A DNA stretch of 64,000 nucleotides from Polydactylus sextarius. Its lineage: Eukaryota; Chordata; Actinopteri; Polynemidae. The stretch's first letter is position 1. Each line of letters starts with the position of its first letter. The notes beneath the pieces were generated by a model that saw nothing but the letters and a program-made list of their open reading frames with translations, made no database searches and was not told the DNA's origin. Position numbers and translations under genes: made by a program. The stretch covers positions 6,351,001 through 6,415,000 of the forward strand of contig CM028917.1 in NCBI GenBank assembly GCA_016801845.1. Direction: 5' to 3'. Below, piece by piece: positions 11,287-22,998 of the stretch.

Positions 11287-12449
11287 GCTCAAACTGCTTT
11301 TTTTGGAATTTATTTCAACTCAGATATAACATGTTTAAGCAAACCTGCCTTTTACACAAAGATCTGAAGGATTAAGGAGCCGTTTACCCCACCCCACCCT
11401 CCACCCCCATCTCAAAATAATTAATTACAACCTTCCACTTCCAGCTGCGTTGACACATTTTCTTCTCTCGCGATTCCCGGAGCTGGAAGGGAACTGCTTG
11501 TTTGTGGCGTGAACATGTAACAAACAGGAGGGAGGAGATGGGGAGAGGATGGCACACGATGTTAAATGAATGAGTCGTGAACACACATTTCACAGGTGCA
11601 CTGCCATGAAGAGGTTTGTAGCATCCACTTAACTAGACTGAGGAAATGTTACCTGTATTCATTCCAGTTCAACTACAGCAAATAGTCCATTTGACACCAG
11701 ATGATCCTCTGAGTGTTATGGCAACCACACCCACGTATGGCTAACTAGTAGGAGTAACTATATTAGTGGCACATTCAGACACAACATAAATAAACAAAAA
11801 AACAGCACGAGGTTTGGATTTAAACATGCATGATGACACTGTAACATGTTAATTGGCTGGCAACCTGCATAATCCTGGATTTATTACACGAGTAGAGATG
11901 AATTAGTAACATGAGTGAGACTCGGTTGCGTGTCGGAGTGATGAAGGCCTGTGAGTCGTGTTGTCCCGTGGAAGGCACTGGCATTCATTGCAGTACAATC
12001 TCCTTTACCAGTGGTATGAGAAAGAGACATTCAATGACAACAAACATCATCAGAACAAATACAGATTTAACGTCGACCAAAAAAAAAAAAAAAAAACCTA
12101 TGCAGACACGATGAAGTAACTAAGTAACTAAAGGAGCAGCTCGAAAGAGAGGAGAGTAAAAAACTGAGCTGTGCACTGAGACGTTGCAGAGAGAGGCAGT
12201 AGTCCATTAACATCCATCTAGGATATAAATCAGTGTGTTCAGTCAGAGCTACGCAACAAGACTATGTGGAGGTGTTTGCTCATCTGTGTGTGTGTGTGTG
12301 TGTGTGGTCATCTATGTTAAGCTGCACTCAAAGGAGAAGGTCAGCATTTTAATGTGTGTGTTATGATCCGAGTCGAGTGTGTATCTATGTTTATCATTCA
12401 TCCGTGTGTATGGAGAGGTCTGAAGGCAAAATAGGGATTGGAATTGTGT

Positions 12450-12484
<35 letters not shown>

Positions 12485-12489
12485 GTCGT

Positions 12490-12648
12490 TCAGTCATCCA
12501 CTCCTATGTTGCGGAACAGGTAGGACATGGACTCTCCATTGTGGATGCGGCGTATGGCCTCAGACAGGATCATGCTGATGTCTGCTGTTTTGATCTTTGG
12601 ACACTGGAGTTTCTGGAGCTCGTGGGGGATGGTGTTGGTCACCACAAC
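12490..12648 (-). CDS. prpsap2: prpsap2 last coding exon and stop
   Basis: Encodes VVVTNTIPHELQKLQCPKIK, ISMILSEAIRRIHNGES and YLFRNIGVDD, then TGA. The acceptor TGCGCAG follows a T-rich tract. Confidence 0.97.
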   Translation of the reverse strand, partial: VVVTNTIPHELQKLQCPKIKTADISMILSEAIRRIHNGESMSYLFRNIGVDD

Positions 12649-15170
12649 CTGCGCAGGAAAAAAAAAAACAAACACAATGTGAGTGAGAGAAATATCAGAT
12701 GAGAATGTTGTATAAAACTAAATAAATAACAAGTCCAAACCGACCTCGTCGATTGCAGACTCCTCGATGAACCTGGGGGCATCTGACGACAGGATGCCGT
12801 GCGTCGCCATGACGTAGATCTTGTAGGCTCCTCTCTCCTTCAGCGTCTCTGCCGCCGCCACGAAACTGTCGACGTCATCGATGATGTCATCCTGCCGAAA
12901 GAACGAACTCTGTCAAATGCGCTGATCAACACATCTGGAATACTTTTGACTTTGGCGTCCCAGCCTCCATATTTCCCATCGTGGAGCTGAAATGGTTTAG
13001 ACTACGCTTCTTTTTATTTACTAGCCGCCCTGACTTCCTGGCTGCTCAGGAGCTACGAGCCCAGCCTGCATCGAGTGGCTAACACCAGTGGCCAGAGATT
13101 TGGTTTCCATGGAGGTGGGTTGCACCATCACCGCCGCCATAAACTACGTTTATTACACTAAGGAGCAGGAGAGTGAAATGAGCCTCTGCTAATTATTAAG
13201 CTAAAGCTAGCTGTTAGCATTAAATAAATTTCACCCTCAGGGGTCTGAACCTATATGGATCGTTGTTGAATACTTTTTTTTTTTTTTTTCCCCACGTTAA
13301 CCTACTTTAAAAAAAAAAGTAAAAAAAAAAAAAAAAAAAAAAAATGCTATTCATTAAAACAAAAAGCACACGCGCTCAATTAACTGTAAAAAGTAAACAG
13401 GATGAAAATATAAAAGGTAAAATTGAAATACAATAAAACTATACTATGTGGTATCAAATTACAACCATCACATCTCTGGTTTTACAAACAGCACTGCAGG
13501 TCACCTGTTTTTTTGTTTTTTGCTATGGTGGTTTGAAAACATCACATGATCACATGAAAATGTAGTAAAAAGGTAAAAAAAGAAGTCAGTTATTTCTGTG
13601 CTGCATCAACACATATGTTTAATATGTGATATCAAGCACAGATCAGGCAATGACAACTGGTTCATCATTTTCAGACTCGAATGATTCCTCACAGACTGAG
13701 AGTGATGTGTCCACTCTGGACATGTGCCAGACTTTCATCAGTCAGTTAATGACGGTATGAGGTCATTCAGTCATTCAGCTGCTTCACATCCTGACTGCTC
13801 ATCACGCAACAATCTTCTAAAAAGTCATTAAAGCCACAGAGTGAGCTGTTCACTGTGACAAACTACAAACCAGACCCTATAACCACCGATGAGACATTAT
13901 CCGTCACACACAGTAACGTCAAGCTCATACACCGTCTCCATTATAATGTCACATTTCTCTCACCACTATGATGGCGATGCGTCCTCCCACATCTCCCACC
14001 ACAGTGATAGGAGGCTTCTCTTTAGGGATCAGCACTGGAAGCACAAATTTAAATACACACAGATGGTGAGATACACTGGATTTTAATTTCTGGATTTGAA
14101 TGAATGTGTGTATGTGTGTGTGTGTGTATTACATGGTATCTCCATGCTGGGGTGAATGGCTCCGGTGGTCTTGACGGTGGGTGGCGAGTGTCGTCCGTCG
14201 ACCTGGTCTGACTCAGCATCCTGAGCTTCACCGTGGATCACAGCTATACCCAGACGCAGCCGCTCTGCAAACGACTGAGCTCTGCACACACACATGCAAA
14301 AACAGTGGCTGTTAGTATCTGATGCCTTTTTGTTTGTGAAGTTTAAGTAGCTCATAGAATAAAATAAATACTAAGAAATCTAAAATGCGTAACATAACTT
14401 CAGTCACTGTGTGAGACACAAACATGCTGCTAACGCTACTGCTAGCATCCAGAAATAAACGTCTATGAGTCATCTGATAATCCCAGAGGGAGGGAGAGAG
14501 AGAGTTTGGTGTGCTGCTCAGCACTACTGAAGGTGATTCATAAACAGCAGCAGCAGCAGCAGCACAGATCCTACCTTTTGGCAGAAGCTGGAGATTTGGC
14601 CACAATCACAGCGTTTCTATAGTCAGGGATCTGGAGGTTCAGTGGAAACAAATGGGGGTCAGATTTATATACTCTTCATTCACTCTTCAGCTGGTGAGGA
14701 TCGTGTCTGTTTGTCTCTGAGACATACAGATGTTTAAGAGAAAAAAAAACAACATTAAGGTTCCATTTTCAGGATTTAGTGGCAACTAGAGGTGAAGTTG
14801 CAGATCGTCAACACCCTCCCTCCACGGTGGCCTTCAGGTGACATGAAGCTGCCTCAAGAGCTGTTTGGTTTGACCTTCTGAGCTTTTGTAGGAACAATGT
14901 AATATAAACGGCTCATCCAGAGCGAGTGAAAGCACAGTTTATTCTTAGTTTCAGGTCATTTGAAACTAATAAAAATATAATTGTAAATATCATATTCTCT
15001 CTCTGCCAATAGATCCTAAATCTAAATCTGGACAATATTGATCATATCTAGAATGACATGTAACATTTAACAAAATACACACTTTATATAGTTATAAAAA
15101 CAATAGTTATGAATATATTGAGTTTTTTTTAGTATATTCCAGCATCAAAAACATATTTCTAAGGTTGTAG

Positions 15171-15205
<35 letters not shown>

Positions 15206-18200
15206 CTGTAGTTAGTAAATGAACAAGCTACAGAAACACTAGAAACACACAGCCTATCAAAACTATTTTTTTATGACTGAACCTTCAAAATAAAAGGCTA
15301 TATGTCTTTGTATCTAAACTGCTGCTTTCACTTTATATGTTCAACAACAGACTTTTTTTTTTTTTTTTTACTGTAAATTTGCAGCTATCACTACAAACAG
15401 GTGTAGCAACAGTATCTATGCTGCCAAGTATTGTGGAGATTTGGATAAAAAACAAATGTGTCATGCAAATCCTGTTGTGCGGTGTGAGCAGGTGACTGTA
15501 CCTCCTCCTGTATGTACTGCAGCAGGAAGGGCGACGCTCTTAGATTGTCCACTGGGATGTTGAAGAAGCCTTGAATCTCTTTCTGATGGAGGTCCATGGT
15601 GATCAGGTGGGTGAGACCTGCACAAAAAACACCAAGATTTTACATTAGCTTTGTAAATACAGCATCATAAGTTGCTGTACTTCCTCCCTCTGTGCTTTTT
15701 GACACTCACCGGCTTTACACATCATTGAGGCAATGAGCTTGGAGACGATGGAGCCCCTCTTCCTCATCTTACACTGTTTGCTGTAGGGGAAGTAGGGAAG
15801 GACACCAGTGATGCTTCTGGCGCAGGACGTCCTGCAGGCGTACACCATGATCAGCATCTCCATGATGGTGGTGTTCACATCTCTGACAACAAAACATCAG
15901 TTAGGAGACGCTGCTGAGGAAACAGTCCAAACGTTTAAATGTTTGTGTGTGCGTGTTTTGTGTCTTACTTGGACACTGTCTGGATCACAAAGACATCTTT
16001 GCCTCGCACCGACTCTTGGATCTGCACCCGCGTTTCTATGGAAACAAATGAGGTGTGAAGAGGAGAAACAATGGGGGTGCGCACGCGCACACACACAAAT
16101 GTCTGCAGGGCCTGTCAGCTTCGTTAGAGGACTGGGTCCTTTGTGTCTCTCTCACACACGTACACAGTGAAATTGTTGATATTAACGTTCCAAAAATGTG
16201 CCTCTTGTGGGAAAGAGATTAGAAAACAAAATGTTTCCTTGTCAGAGGCAGACAGGGAACAGAGTCAGAGCTGTCTTTAATGCAAAGATGTGTTCTGACT
16301 AACTTTCAATTTACACGGTGATGAAGATTTAACTCTCAACCTAAAGTACTGTTCAACTGAGCTGTTAGTTGTACAAGTACGAACACATTAACTACACAAC
16401 AAGTATATTCTCACACTTTTTAGACACTTTAGTTCAGTTCATTTATTTTCCTGTACTCAGTCTTTGCCAGAGATATGCAGCAGCAACAGTAACAGTACTC
16501 GCTCTGTTTTGTCTAACTTGTGCCTGTGTCTTGTAATAAAGGAGCCTCACATTCAGTCTGTAACTTCATATGGATGCGAGTGTATTTCCTCATTCTGTTG
16601 TGATTGTAATGTGATTTTGATTACTGTTTAACTCACAGATTATTTTTTCTATTACACACCAAGACGTGACAAAAACTTGTTCCAAATTTTTTTAAGGAAA
16701 AGCATCAAATCCTCATGTGAGAAAATGGAAGTGGTAAATATTTGACAATCTTGCTTAAAAAAAAAAAAAAACATCTAAAATGATGGTTCAGTCAACATGT
16801 CACGTTGCTTTTTAATTTTCTGCTGATCGAATCAATGAATCCCCTCAGTTCAATTTAATACTTAATACATCGTCTCAAAGGATGAGAAATATTTACCTTC
16901 TTATTTAATATATTACTTTTAAACATTAAACAATAACTCGTCTCCACAAATCTAAAAACTGGGTCAGAAGAAGTCATCTCGGGATAAAAAAAAAAAAAAA
17001 AAAAAAAAAGATTTGACTTTTTATTGAAAAGCAAAACCACAACTTATATAATGAGCAAAAGATAAAATAAAATGGACTTTGTCAACAGTCTGATGTAACA
17101 AACAACCTCCTCTACTGGGAAATCAGCCTGTTTCTACAGCTACGCTGCTTTAACTGAACAACAAGCCACAGTTCAAGTCTATGATGAGCTTACAATTAAG
17201 GCTTTTATCAAAAAAAATAAAAATCTTGCAATAGTCAGAGATAGGGGATCAAATATTTATGAAATAGTTGATGATATTGTTGTGTGCATTTACCAGACAT
17301 GACCTCCTGCTCAGGTCTTTGAGGAAACTACACTGACGCTAATGCAGACGAATGTAAACGTTAAATGAGTGAATGTGTGTCCGACGCTGTTAAAGGCTTC
17401 AGTGTTATAACATCAGACACTGTCGTGTTATGTAACTGTGTGTGACTAAAGTTCACAGAACTTTCTGCTCGAGTTGTTATGTTACACAAACGCAGACCGG
17501 GGAGTTAACACCAACAGACTTTCACACAATTTACAATTTTGACTGCGTTGTCACAATTATGACAACACAGTCATTTATATATGCGTGTCTCCATGTCGGA
17601 CTAGTGATCTAGTGATTTATATTTCAAGTATTTATCCTCTAGGACTGATCAATTATTCAGCTGTTAACAAGCTGAGTTGTATGAATGACAGTAAATGCTG
17701 TAAAACAAGTCTCTGCAGTGTAGTTTGTTTCTGATATTATTCATCTTACTAAACTAATGACGATGTCTTTGCTTGGATCTGACTAAGAACTGGTTTTATG
17801 AATATTTGTCTAAAAACCTGGTGATCTGTAACAACAGTATCAGAGTAACAGGTGGTTGTTGCTGCAATAGACTGATATATGTTTTTATACAGACGATAGA
17901 GTCTTTTATACGACTCCTCTACAACTATTTTATAATAGTTGGTTAATATCAAAGTTACTCCTCATGGACAGGCACGCAGACAGAAACTTCATTCATCCCT
18001 CAAGGGGAATTATTGAACACTAAATTACTGAAAAAATATTGAACATCATCTTACCTCTGTTTGCCTCCTGGTACACCTGCACCTTGCCAAGTTCCACCCC
18101 CAACCGCCTGAGAGAGGAAGAAAGAAGGTAAATGTGGGGATTAGAGCTTCAGCTTAGGTCTTAAAAGTAAAATCTAGATTTACAAGTTCTACATTAAGTT

Positions 18201-19177
18201 TTGTTTATATTCAGACAGAAAGAACGATTACTAGAAGTGACATATGAGCTTTTGTGCACGTATTATTCAAACTGATACTGTGCAGTATTTATGGTTTATT
18301 GCTTATTAAACTGCCTTTTCATTTGTGTCAACTGGTTGATCTTCTCGACCTGCATTCTGGACATTTTCTCCTTATTCATCATAAACATACTATCGCATGC
18401 ACAGACATGCAGTTCAATTATAACGTCCCCGTGGAGCTGAGAACTGCATTATCTGCATTTCTACCTGGTCCTGCAGTGTGTGAATGTTGTGTGTAAACAC
18501 ATCAACGTTTTTTATCCTCGTAGAACTACGGTTGTTATTATAAAGAAGCTACAGATGAATCTTACTGCATCTCTTCTAGATGAAGATTTCAGGCATTAAA
18601 TAAAACTATGAGCTATAGGAACTGTGAATTACATAAATCTGTACAACTTGAAATAACAGCTTTATATTTGACATTCTTGGCATTTTATCCAAGTTAGAAA
18701 AAACATGAATACCGTGTGTTGAAATGAACCTTTCATTAATACGTTCATGTTAAACAGCAGGTAAAATAAACACATATAAACATATAAGTACTGTGTCCTG
18801 CACAAGCTCACTAATACAAGTTAGATCTGGGGCATTATTGCCACAACGGAGTGGAAAACCCCATTAAATTCTGTTACAACCTGCAGGAAAAATCTGCCTT
18901 ACACTGTGTTTATATTTTGTTGTATTATTAATGTCTTTTGAGAAGCCGAGCCACACCAGGTCTTGTAGTACTTGTACTTCCAAATTTATCTTTCAGGAAG
19001 CACAAGTTAAGACTTCTGGTTAAAAATAAAAACCCTGGTGCATTCAACAGCTTCAGAAGCTGCTGCTTCTTTTTATCTGAGAGAAAGTAGGTGTCAGACC
19101 TGCTCCCATAGGGCTCATATGGGATGTTTACCCTGAAATAAACACTGTCTGAATTTGCGCTCCACTTGTCCGCGTGC

Positions 19178-19215
<38 letters not shown>

Positions 19216-19335
19216 TTATGTATTTAACGTCCGCTCTGTTTCCTGTACTCACTCTGCGATCCTCTTGCTCAGCTCGCGGCTCGAGGGGTGCGAGTTGGCC
19301 GTGAAGATGACCAGGCCACCCTTGGTGTGGTTCAT
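12490..19335 (-). CDS. prpsap2: Phosphoribosyl pyrophosphate synthetase-associated protein 2 (complete, ten coding exons)
   Basis: PRPSAP proteins are non-catalytic homologues of PRPP synthetase (ribose-5-phosphate + ATP to PRPP). They join the synthetase complex in the cytosol and restrain it. Joining complement(19253-19335, 18055-18107, 15969-16035, 15710-15882, 15502-15617, 14575-14630, 14133-14281, 13964-14034, 12745-12891, 12490-12648) gives 357 codons with consistent phases and GT-AG ends throughout. Landmarks are MNHTKGG at the N terminus, FPYSKQCKMRKRGSIVSKL, the DLHQKEIQGFF segment equivalent to the synthetase His-containing loop, VDNLRASPFLLQYIQEE, VVGDVGGRIAIIVDDIIDD (equivalent to the PRPP loop) and the terminus SMSYLFRNIGVDD. 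TTIMEMLIMVYAC and the IGVDD end fit PRPSAP2 rather than PRPSAP1. Length agrees with the family (356-369). The start at 19335 is the Met of the conserved MN-TKGG. The frame stays open upstream in that exon but meets TAA in the likely first exon, so the extra ~12 N-terminal residues of the human form are absent here. Confidence 0.96.
12745..12891 (-). CDS. prpsap2: prpsap2 coding exon 9
   Basis: Encodes DDIIDDVDSFVAAAETLKER through ESAIDE (49 codons, phase 0). The donor GTCGGT is weak (C at +3), but the next exon continues the frame and the family sequence exactly. Confidence 0.93.
12892..13963 (-). other. prpsap2: prpsap2 intron between coding exons 8 and 9
   Basis: Non-coding. It contains T/A homopolymers at 13275-13344 and nothing else recognisable. 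Confidence 0.8.
13964..14034 (-). CDS. prpsap2: prpsap2 coding exon 8
   Basis: Encodes LLIPKEKPPITVVGDVGGR and IAIIV, the start of the PRPP-loop-like region. Acceptor TGCTTCCAG, donor GTGAGA. Confidence 0.94.
14133..14281 (-). CDS. prpsap2: prpsap2 coding exon 7
   Basis: Encodes AQSFAERLRLGIAVIHGEAQ, then an acidic/His linker and IHPSMEIP. Both flanks are dinucleotide repeats. The acceptor reads TGTGTGTGTGCAG and the donor GTAATACACACACACAC on the sense strand. Confidence 0.94.
14575..14630 (-). CDS. prpsap2: prpsap2 coding exon 6 (56 bp)
   Basis: Encodes IPDYRNAVIVAKSPASAK and two bases of Arg. Acceptor AACCTCCAG, donor GTAGGA. Confidence 0.94.
14631..15501 (-). other. prpsap2: prpsap2 intron between coding exons 5 and 6
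   Basis: AT-rich, with a short (TA)n at 15171-15200 and a T run near 15353-15369. No other feature seen. Confidence 0.8.
15502..15617 (-). CDS. prpsap2: prpsap2 coding exon 5
   Basis: Encodes LTHLITMDLHQKEIQGFF and NIPVDNLRASPFLLQYIQEE. Acceptor TTTGTGCAG, donor GTACAG. Confidence 0.96.
15710..15882 (-). CDS. prpsap2: prpsap2 coding exon 4
   Basis: Encodes DVNTTIMEMLIMVYACRTS, GVLPYFPYSKQCKMRKRGS and SKLIASMMCKAG. This is the most PRPSAP2-specific part. Acceptor TTGTCAG, donor GTGAGT. Confidence 0.96.
15969..16035 (-). CDS. prpsap2: prpsap2 coding exon 3
   Basis: Encodes TRVQIQESVRGKDVFVIQTV. Acceptor TTCCATAG, donor GTAAGA. Confidence 0.94.
16036..18054 (-). other. prpsap2: prpsap2 intron between coding exons 2 and 3
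   Basis: About 2 kb, AT-rich, with an A run at 16986-17009. No gene or recognisable repeat. Confidence 0.8.
18055..18107 (-). CDS. prpsap2: prpsap2 coding exon 2
   Basis: Encodes RLGVELGKVQVYQEANR. Acceptor CTCTCAG, donor GTAAGA, phase 2 in and phase 1 out. Confidence 0.93.
18108..19252 (-). other. prpsap2: prpsap2 intron between coding exons 1 and 2
   Basis: Non-coding. A (TG)n run at 19180-19211 lies close to the donor of the first coding exon. Nothing else recognised. Confidence 0.8.
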
Positions 19336-19413
19336 GTCTCTGGGGTCGCGGGCGCTGCTCTCCCCACACTCAGGCAGTGGATCCCTGGGCACCCACGCTG
19401 CACTGAGACCTTC
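19253..19413 (-). CDS. prpsap2: prpsap2 first coding exon (start codon 19333-19335)
   Basis: Acceptor CTCCTCTGCAG, then 78 bases of leader in an open frame, then ATG and KGGLVIFTANSHPSSRELSKR. Donor GTGAGT. A (CA)n run on the sense strand begins about 40 bases inside the intron. Confidence 0.9.
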
Positions 19414-21378
19414 CTGCAGAGGAGGAGAAGGGGTTACTTCCTTTAAAAACCACGTCAGCTTGCAATTCTTAAGTAAAGGAGGAACAGGAAATATTCCTCC
19501 ACCCCTTCCCCATAAACAGTTTGTAATTCATTTTAATTTTCGCCCACCCAGTGTCTTTCATCATGAGATGTGAGCCAGAAGAGTAATAAGTGGCCGCTGA
19601 CGTACAAACAGCAGCATAATTTTCTGTAATATAACCTCTAATAACCTCTATTTAAAAGTTTCAACATGGAAAAATGTTCCTCAAAGCGGATCTGAGTCAT
19701 TTAAGAAGTCTCATGCAAAAACCAATACCGAAAAAACTGCATGACAGCTGCCGCCTCCAACACGCTGCAGCTGTTGAAATGCTTCATTGTGAATTGGGCA
19801 TAAATCCAAAATGCTCCTTTTCAGAAGCCATGTTTTATTTCTCAGTGGTCATCGATTACATGTTTCAATGTAATATCTGTTCTCATTTAAACTGAATCAT
19901 ACAATCATACGTTTACTCCTAACTGATCTGAAACGTTCCCTACGATGAAACACTTGATGAATATATATAGATCTAGTTTGATCAACTACTTTAACACAAA
20001 ATGAAACCACAACTACTTTAATTATTAATGTATAAACTAGAATTACTAGCTTCTAGTTGTATCCCTCTACCAATTAGCTCAGCTGCAGGTAATTTAGTTA
20101 TAGTTATAGAGTTATAGTCACAAACATGTTGCATGAGGTCACAGTAACTTTGACCTTTGACTATCAAAACTTTGAGTGAATGTTTGTGCAAGATTTGATA
20201 TTTACTCAATAGTCTTGAAATATCACGTTTCAAGTGCCAAACATCTGTTCTGAGAAGTTACAATGACCTTTGACCTTTTGCCAATAAACTATAATCAGTT
20301 CATCCATGAGTTCAGGTATGTTAGTATGTTAGCATGAGAGTTTTCCCTCAAGGCATTGTTGTGATATATGCATTTACAAGAATGGGACAGATGGAAAAAT
20401 CAAAAACATAATGTGTCCAGTCGCAGACAGCACAGAGGAATAAAAACTAACTTTTAATATAAATGGATCACTGGTACGATCAAAGACATCATCTTGAATT
20501 CTAGGCGATAGTAGTGAGTATCTTACATTGTTTTTAAAATATTTAATCAATATTTAATCAGTGGTGTTGATACTGCTCTAAGCCTATGCCAGTGATGAGC
20601 TTTTATTGTGAGAGGAGATAGCTTATCTCCTTCAACAATGCCTCTCACATCTACTTTAATGATTGTATTCGTGCTACTGTAATACTGTGAGTGAGCTGGA
20701 GGCTACACACAACGTGTGTGGTGTCTGGTTTGCAGCGGGAAGAGATTTCACCAAGTCTGTCTGCACATGCATTTGAGGAAGTTAGAACAATAACATAAAG
20801 ACTGGTGTTAGAGTCACATGCCATATGAAGCCATGTGCAACCAGAGTATGATAACCGCTTTACAGACACTTAGTTAAAACAAACACAATGTCTAAGGAGG
20901 GGTTCGAGCTTCATTTTTATGTTTAACAGAGTAAACAGTAGCTTTATCAGAGGCTAGAAACAGCTCACCACAACCATCAACAGTCACGACATTAGCTCCC
21001 TCACGTTGCTAAGCTAACAGGACAACACGGGACTGAGCCCTTAACAACGACGCATATCATCCCAGATTATATAGGATAGGAGGTTAAACCGTGAGCTGAA
21101 AGAGTGTTATATAAAATAAAATAAGTTTATAAAGTCAACATTTATGCACGCTTCTTTTAAGCCTTGAGTATAACATCATGAGATAGCTTTAGCTAACGTC
21201 AACGCACAAGCACTACCGCGATAACTCGTAAGAAATAATCTTGTCACGGCAAAGCTCTGAATGCGCGAATTGATTTTTACTGCACCAGAAAGCGCGTATG
21301 TGTGTGTGGCTCGCAGAAAACACAACAAAACGCAACAGCGACTATCTAATAGAAACACAACAGCATTTAAGTCCTCAC
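19414..21378 (-). other. prpsap2: prpsap2 first intron, with a dispersed repeat copy
   Basis: About 2 kb between the likely non-coding first exon and the first coding exon. The part at about 20040-20440 is a dispersed fish repeat (separate entry). The rest is unremarkable. Confidence 0.65.
20040..20440 (-). repeat. Dispersed fish repeat (TGACCTTTGACC words)
   Basis: Contains AACTTTGACCTTTGACTA, TACAATGACCTTTGACC, CAGTTCATCCATGAGTTC, TTCCCTCAAGGCATTG and ACAAGAATGGGACAGATGG. I recognise these words from a widespread teleost interspersed repeat. Its class is unknown to me. Other partial copies lie at about 35460-35710 and 49570-49770. Confidence 0.65.
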
Positions 21379-21450
21379 CAGCTTGGGCGTTGGGTCCGGT
21401 TACAACCTGCAACCAACAGTATTTGATAGTACAAGCCTCCTGCTCTTTTC
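21379..21450 (-). other. prpsap2: Probable non-coding first exon of prpsap2
   Basis: The minus strand reads CCAAGCTG|GTGAGG, a good donor at 21378, within a more GC-rich patch. Read in the frame of the next exon, it meets TAA eight codons before the splice, so it would be 5'UTR. The 5' limit is a guess from the CCAAT box position. Confidence 0.5.
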
Positions 21451-21508
21451 AACCTGCTCCGCTCGCTCTCCGACTGCGACGTTTGGATTTGATTGACATG
21501 CGTCTCAA

Positions 21509-21513
21509 CCAAT
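21509..21513 (-). promoter_or_regulatory. CCAAT box in the prpsap2 promoter
   Basis: CCAAT on + (ATTGG on the gene strand) about 60-130 bases upstream of the putative first exon, in a GC-richer patch. This is typical of TATA-less housekeeping promoters. NF-Y binding is inference. Confidence 0.4.
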
Positions 21514-21519
21514 CACAGG

Positions 21520-22943
21520 CCAGGAAGTGACACAGGGGCGGTCTTAAGATGCATTCAAGTGTCCTTTAGAACATTTGTAAAGAACAAACTCAACAGAGAA
21601 AAGAGAAAATATGTCGCCAGTTCTCCTGATCTTGTCAGAATCGGACACTTAATTTTGAAATACAAATGTTTTATGAGCGTTTAGTTTGTAGTATTTAACC
21701 ATGAGAGTTCAGTCGCTACATCTAGTTTTAAAATTCCTCCCTCCAACAAAACTTACATGTAGATTACATATTGTTTTGGTTTCAGTTTTAAATACATTGA
21801 ACTCAACCCTTGGTTGTTTTAGTCCCAAAATGTTAGAGAACAGTGTTTTGCAACAAGTATTTTATTACATAATTTGGTTCTTTTACTGATGCGTAGACTG
21901 ATAATCTCCTTTCCAACAACTTATCGAATATCAACTAGTTATTTATAATTACTTTTGCCACTGTTTTATATTTAAATGAGGACCAAATCTTACACTTTGT
22001 ATATCCTCTGTGACCTTATGGCTTTATTAAACTGAACAAGCCTAGATAATGAGAATAAACACCAAAATGTCTCCTGGGAGTTGTTGCATTGTGACTATCC
22101 ACTTGGGGGCAGTGTTTTTTTGTGGATGCTTTTCACAACATCCCTCCCTCAGAGCTCAGTGACTGTAATGTTTCCAATAAACATGGTTCGCCCAATAAGA
22201 TTTACTTTCCCCCCTAAGTAGACATTTAATAAAACACCTATTTTAAATTAGATGCTGGAGTGGATTCAGAATGAGTCTCTGCAGAAAAAGATGTTTGTGG
22301 CTTTAGATGGAAAGAGATGAAACAAATACAGCTCAACAGCTCTCTTCTTTTGTTACAGCTTCTTCATTCTTTCATCCCTGTCTCTCAAAGTATTGTTGGT
22401 TTCACGTTAATAAATCTTGTTTACTTGATCATTTGGTGTGAGTATGAAATGAAAAAATGTGTCTGTTGGCATTTTCACTTGCTTCCCAGAAATGGCAACA
22501 TATAGTAAAGAATTTCACCCTCTCCCCATCACCAATACACTAGCGTTAACAGACAACACACACACACACACACACACAGAAAGAGAACAGAGCACTCTTT
22601 GATTGTAATAGATATGTCTAAGTGGCTTGTGAATCTACAGTTTCTTCTCTTGGACATATATTGAATCTTGCCTTAGACCCACTGTTCCTGTCTAGCAATA
22701 CCACAAGAAAAACCAAGACAGATGAGAGGAGGTGAAAAGGAGGTATAGTCTCTAGAAATTAAGGTTTAATACATTAAACATTAGTGTTAACGCGCTGGGG
22801 TATGAGCGAGCTGCTTTTGCATTAACAGGGAAAGAGATTTATAAATACTCGCATGCTTCCATATGGGCTACTTTTTAGTGTTCTTACATAACTCACTGGA
22901 TATGTGGAGGAGGCAGAGAGCAGCATCCAAGCACTGCATACTG

Positions 22944-22998
<55 letters not shown>

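Larger units (their letters stand above)
11110..12489 (-). other. prpsap2: prpsap2 3'UTR (inferred)
   Basis: No open frame of note. It contains a 35-base T run (11249-11283) and (TG)n runs at 12284-12306 and 12455-12482. The 3' limit is inferred from poly(A) signals only. Confidence 0.5.
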
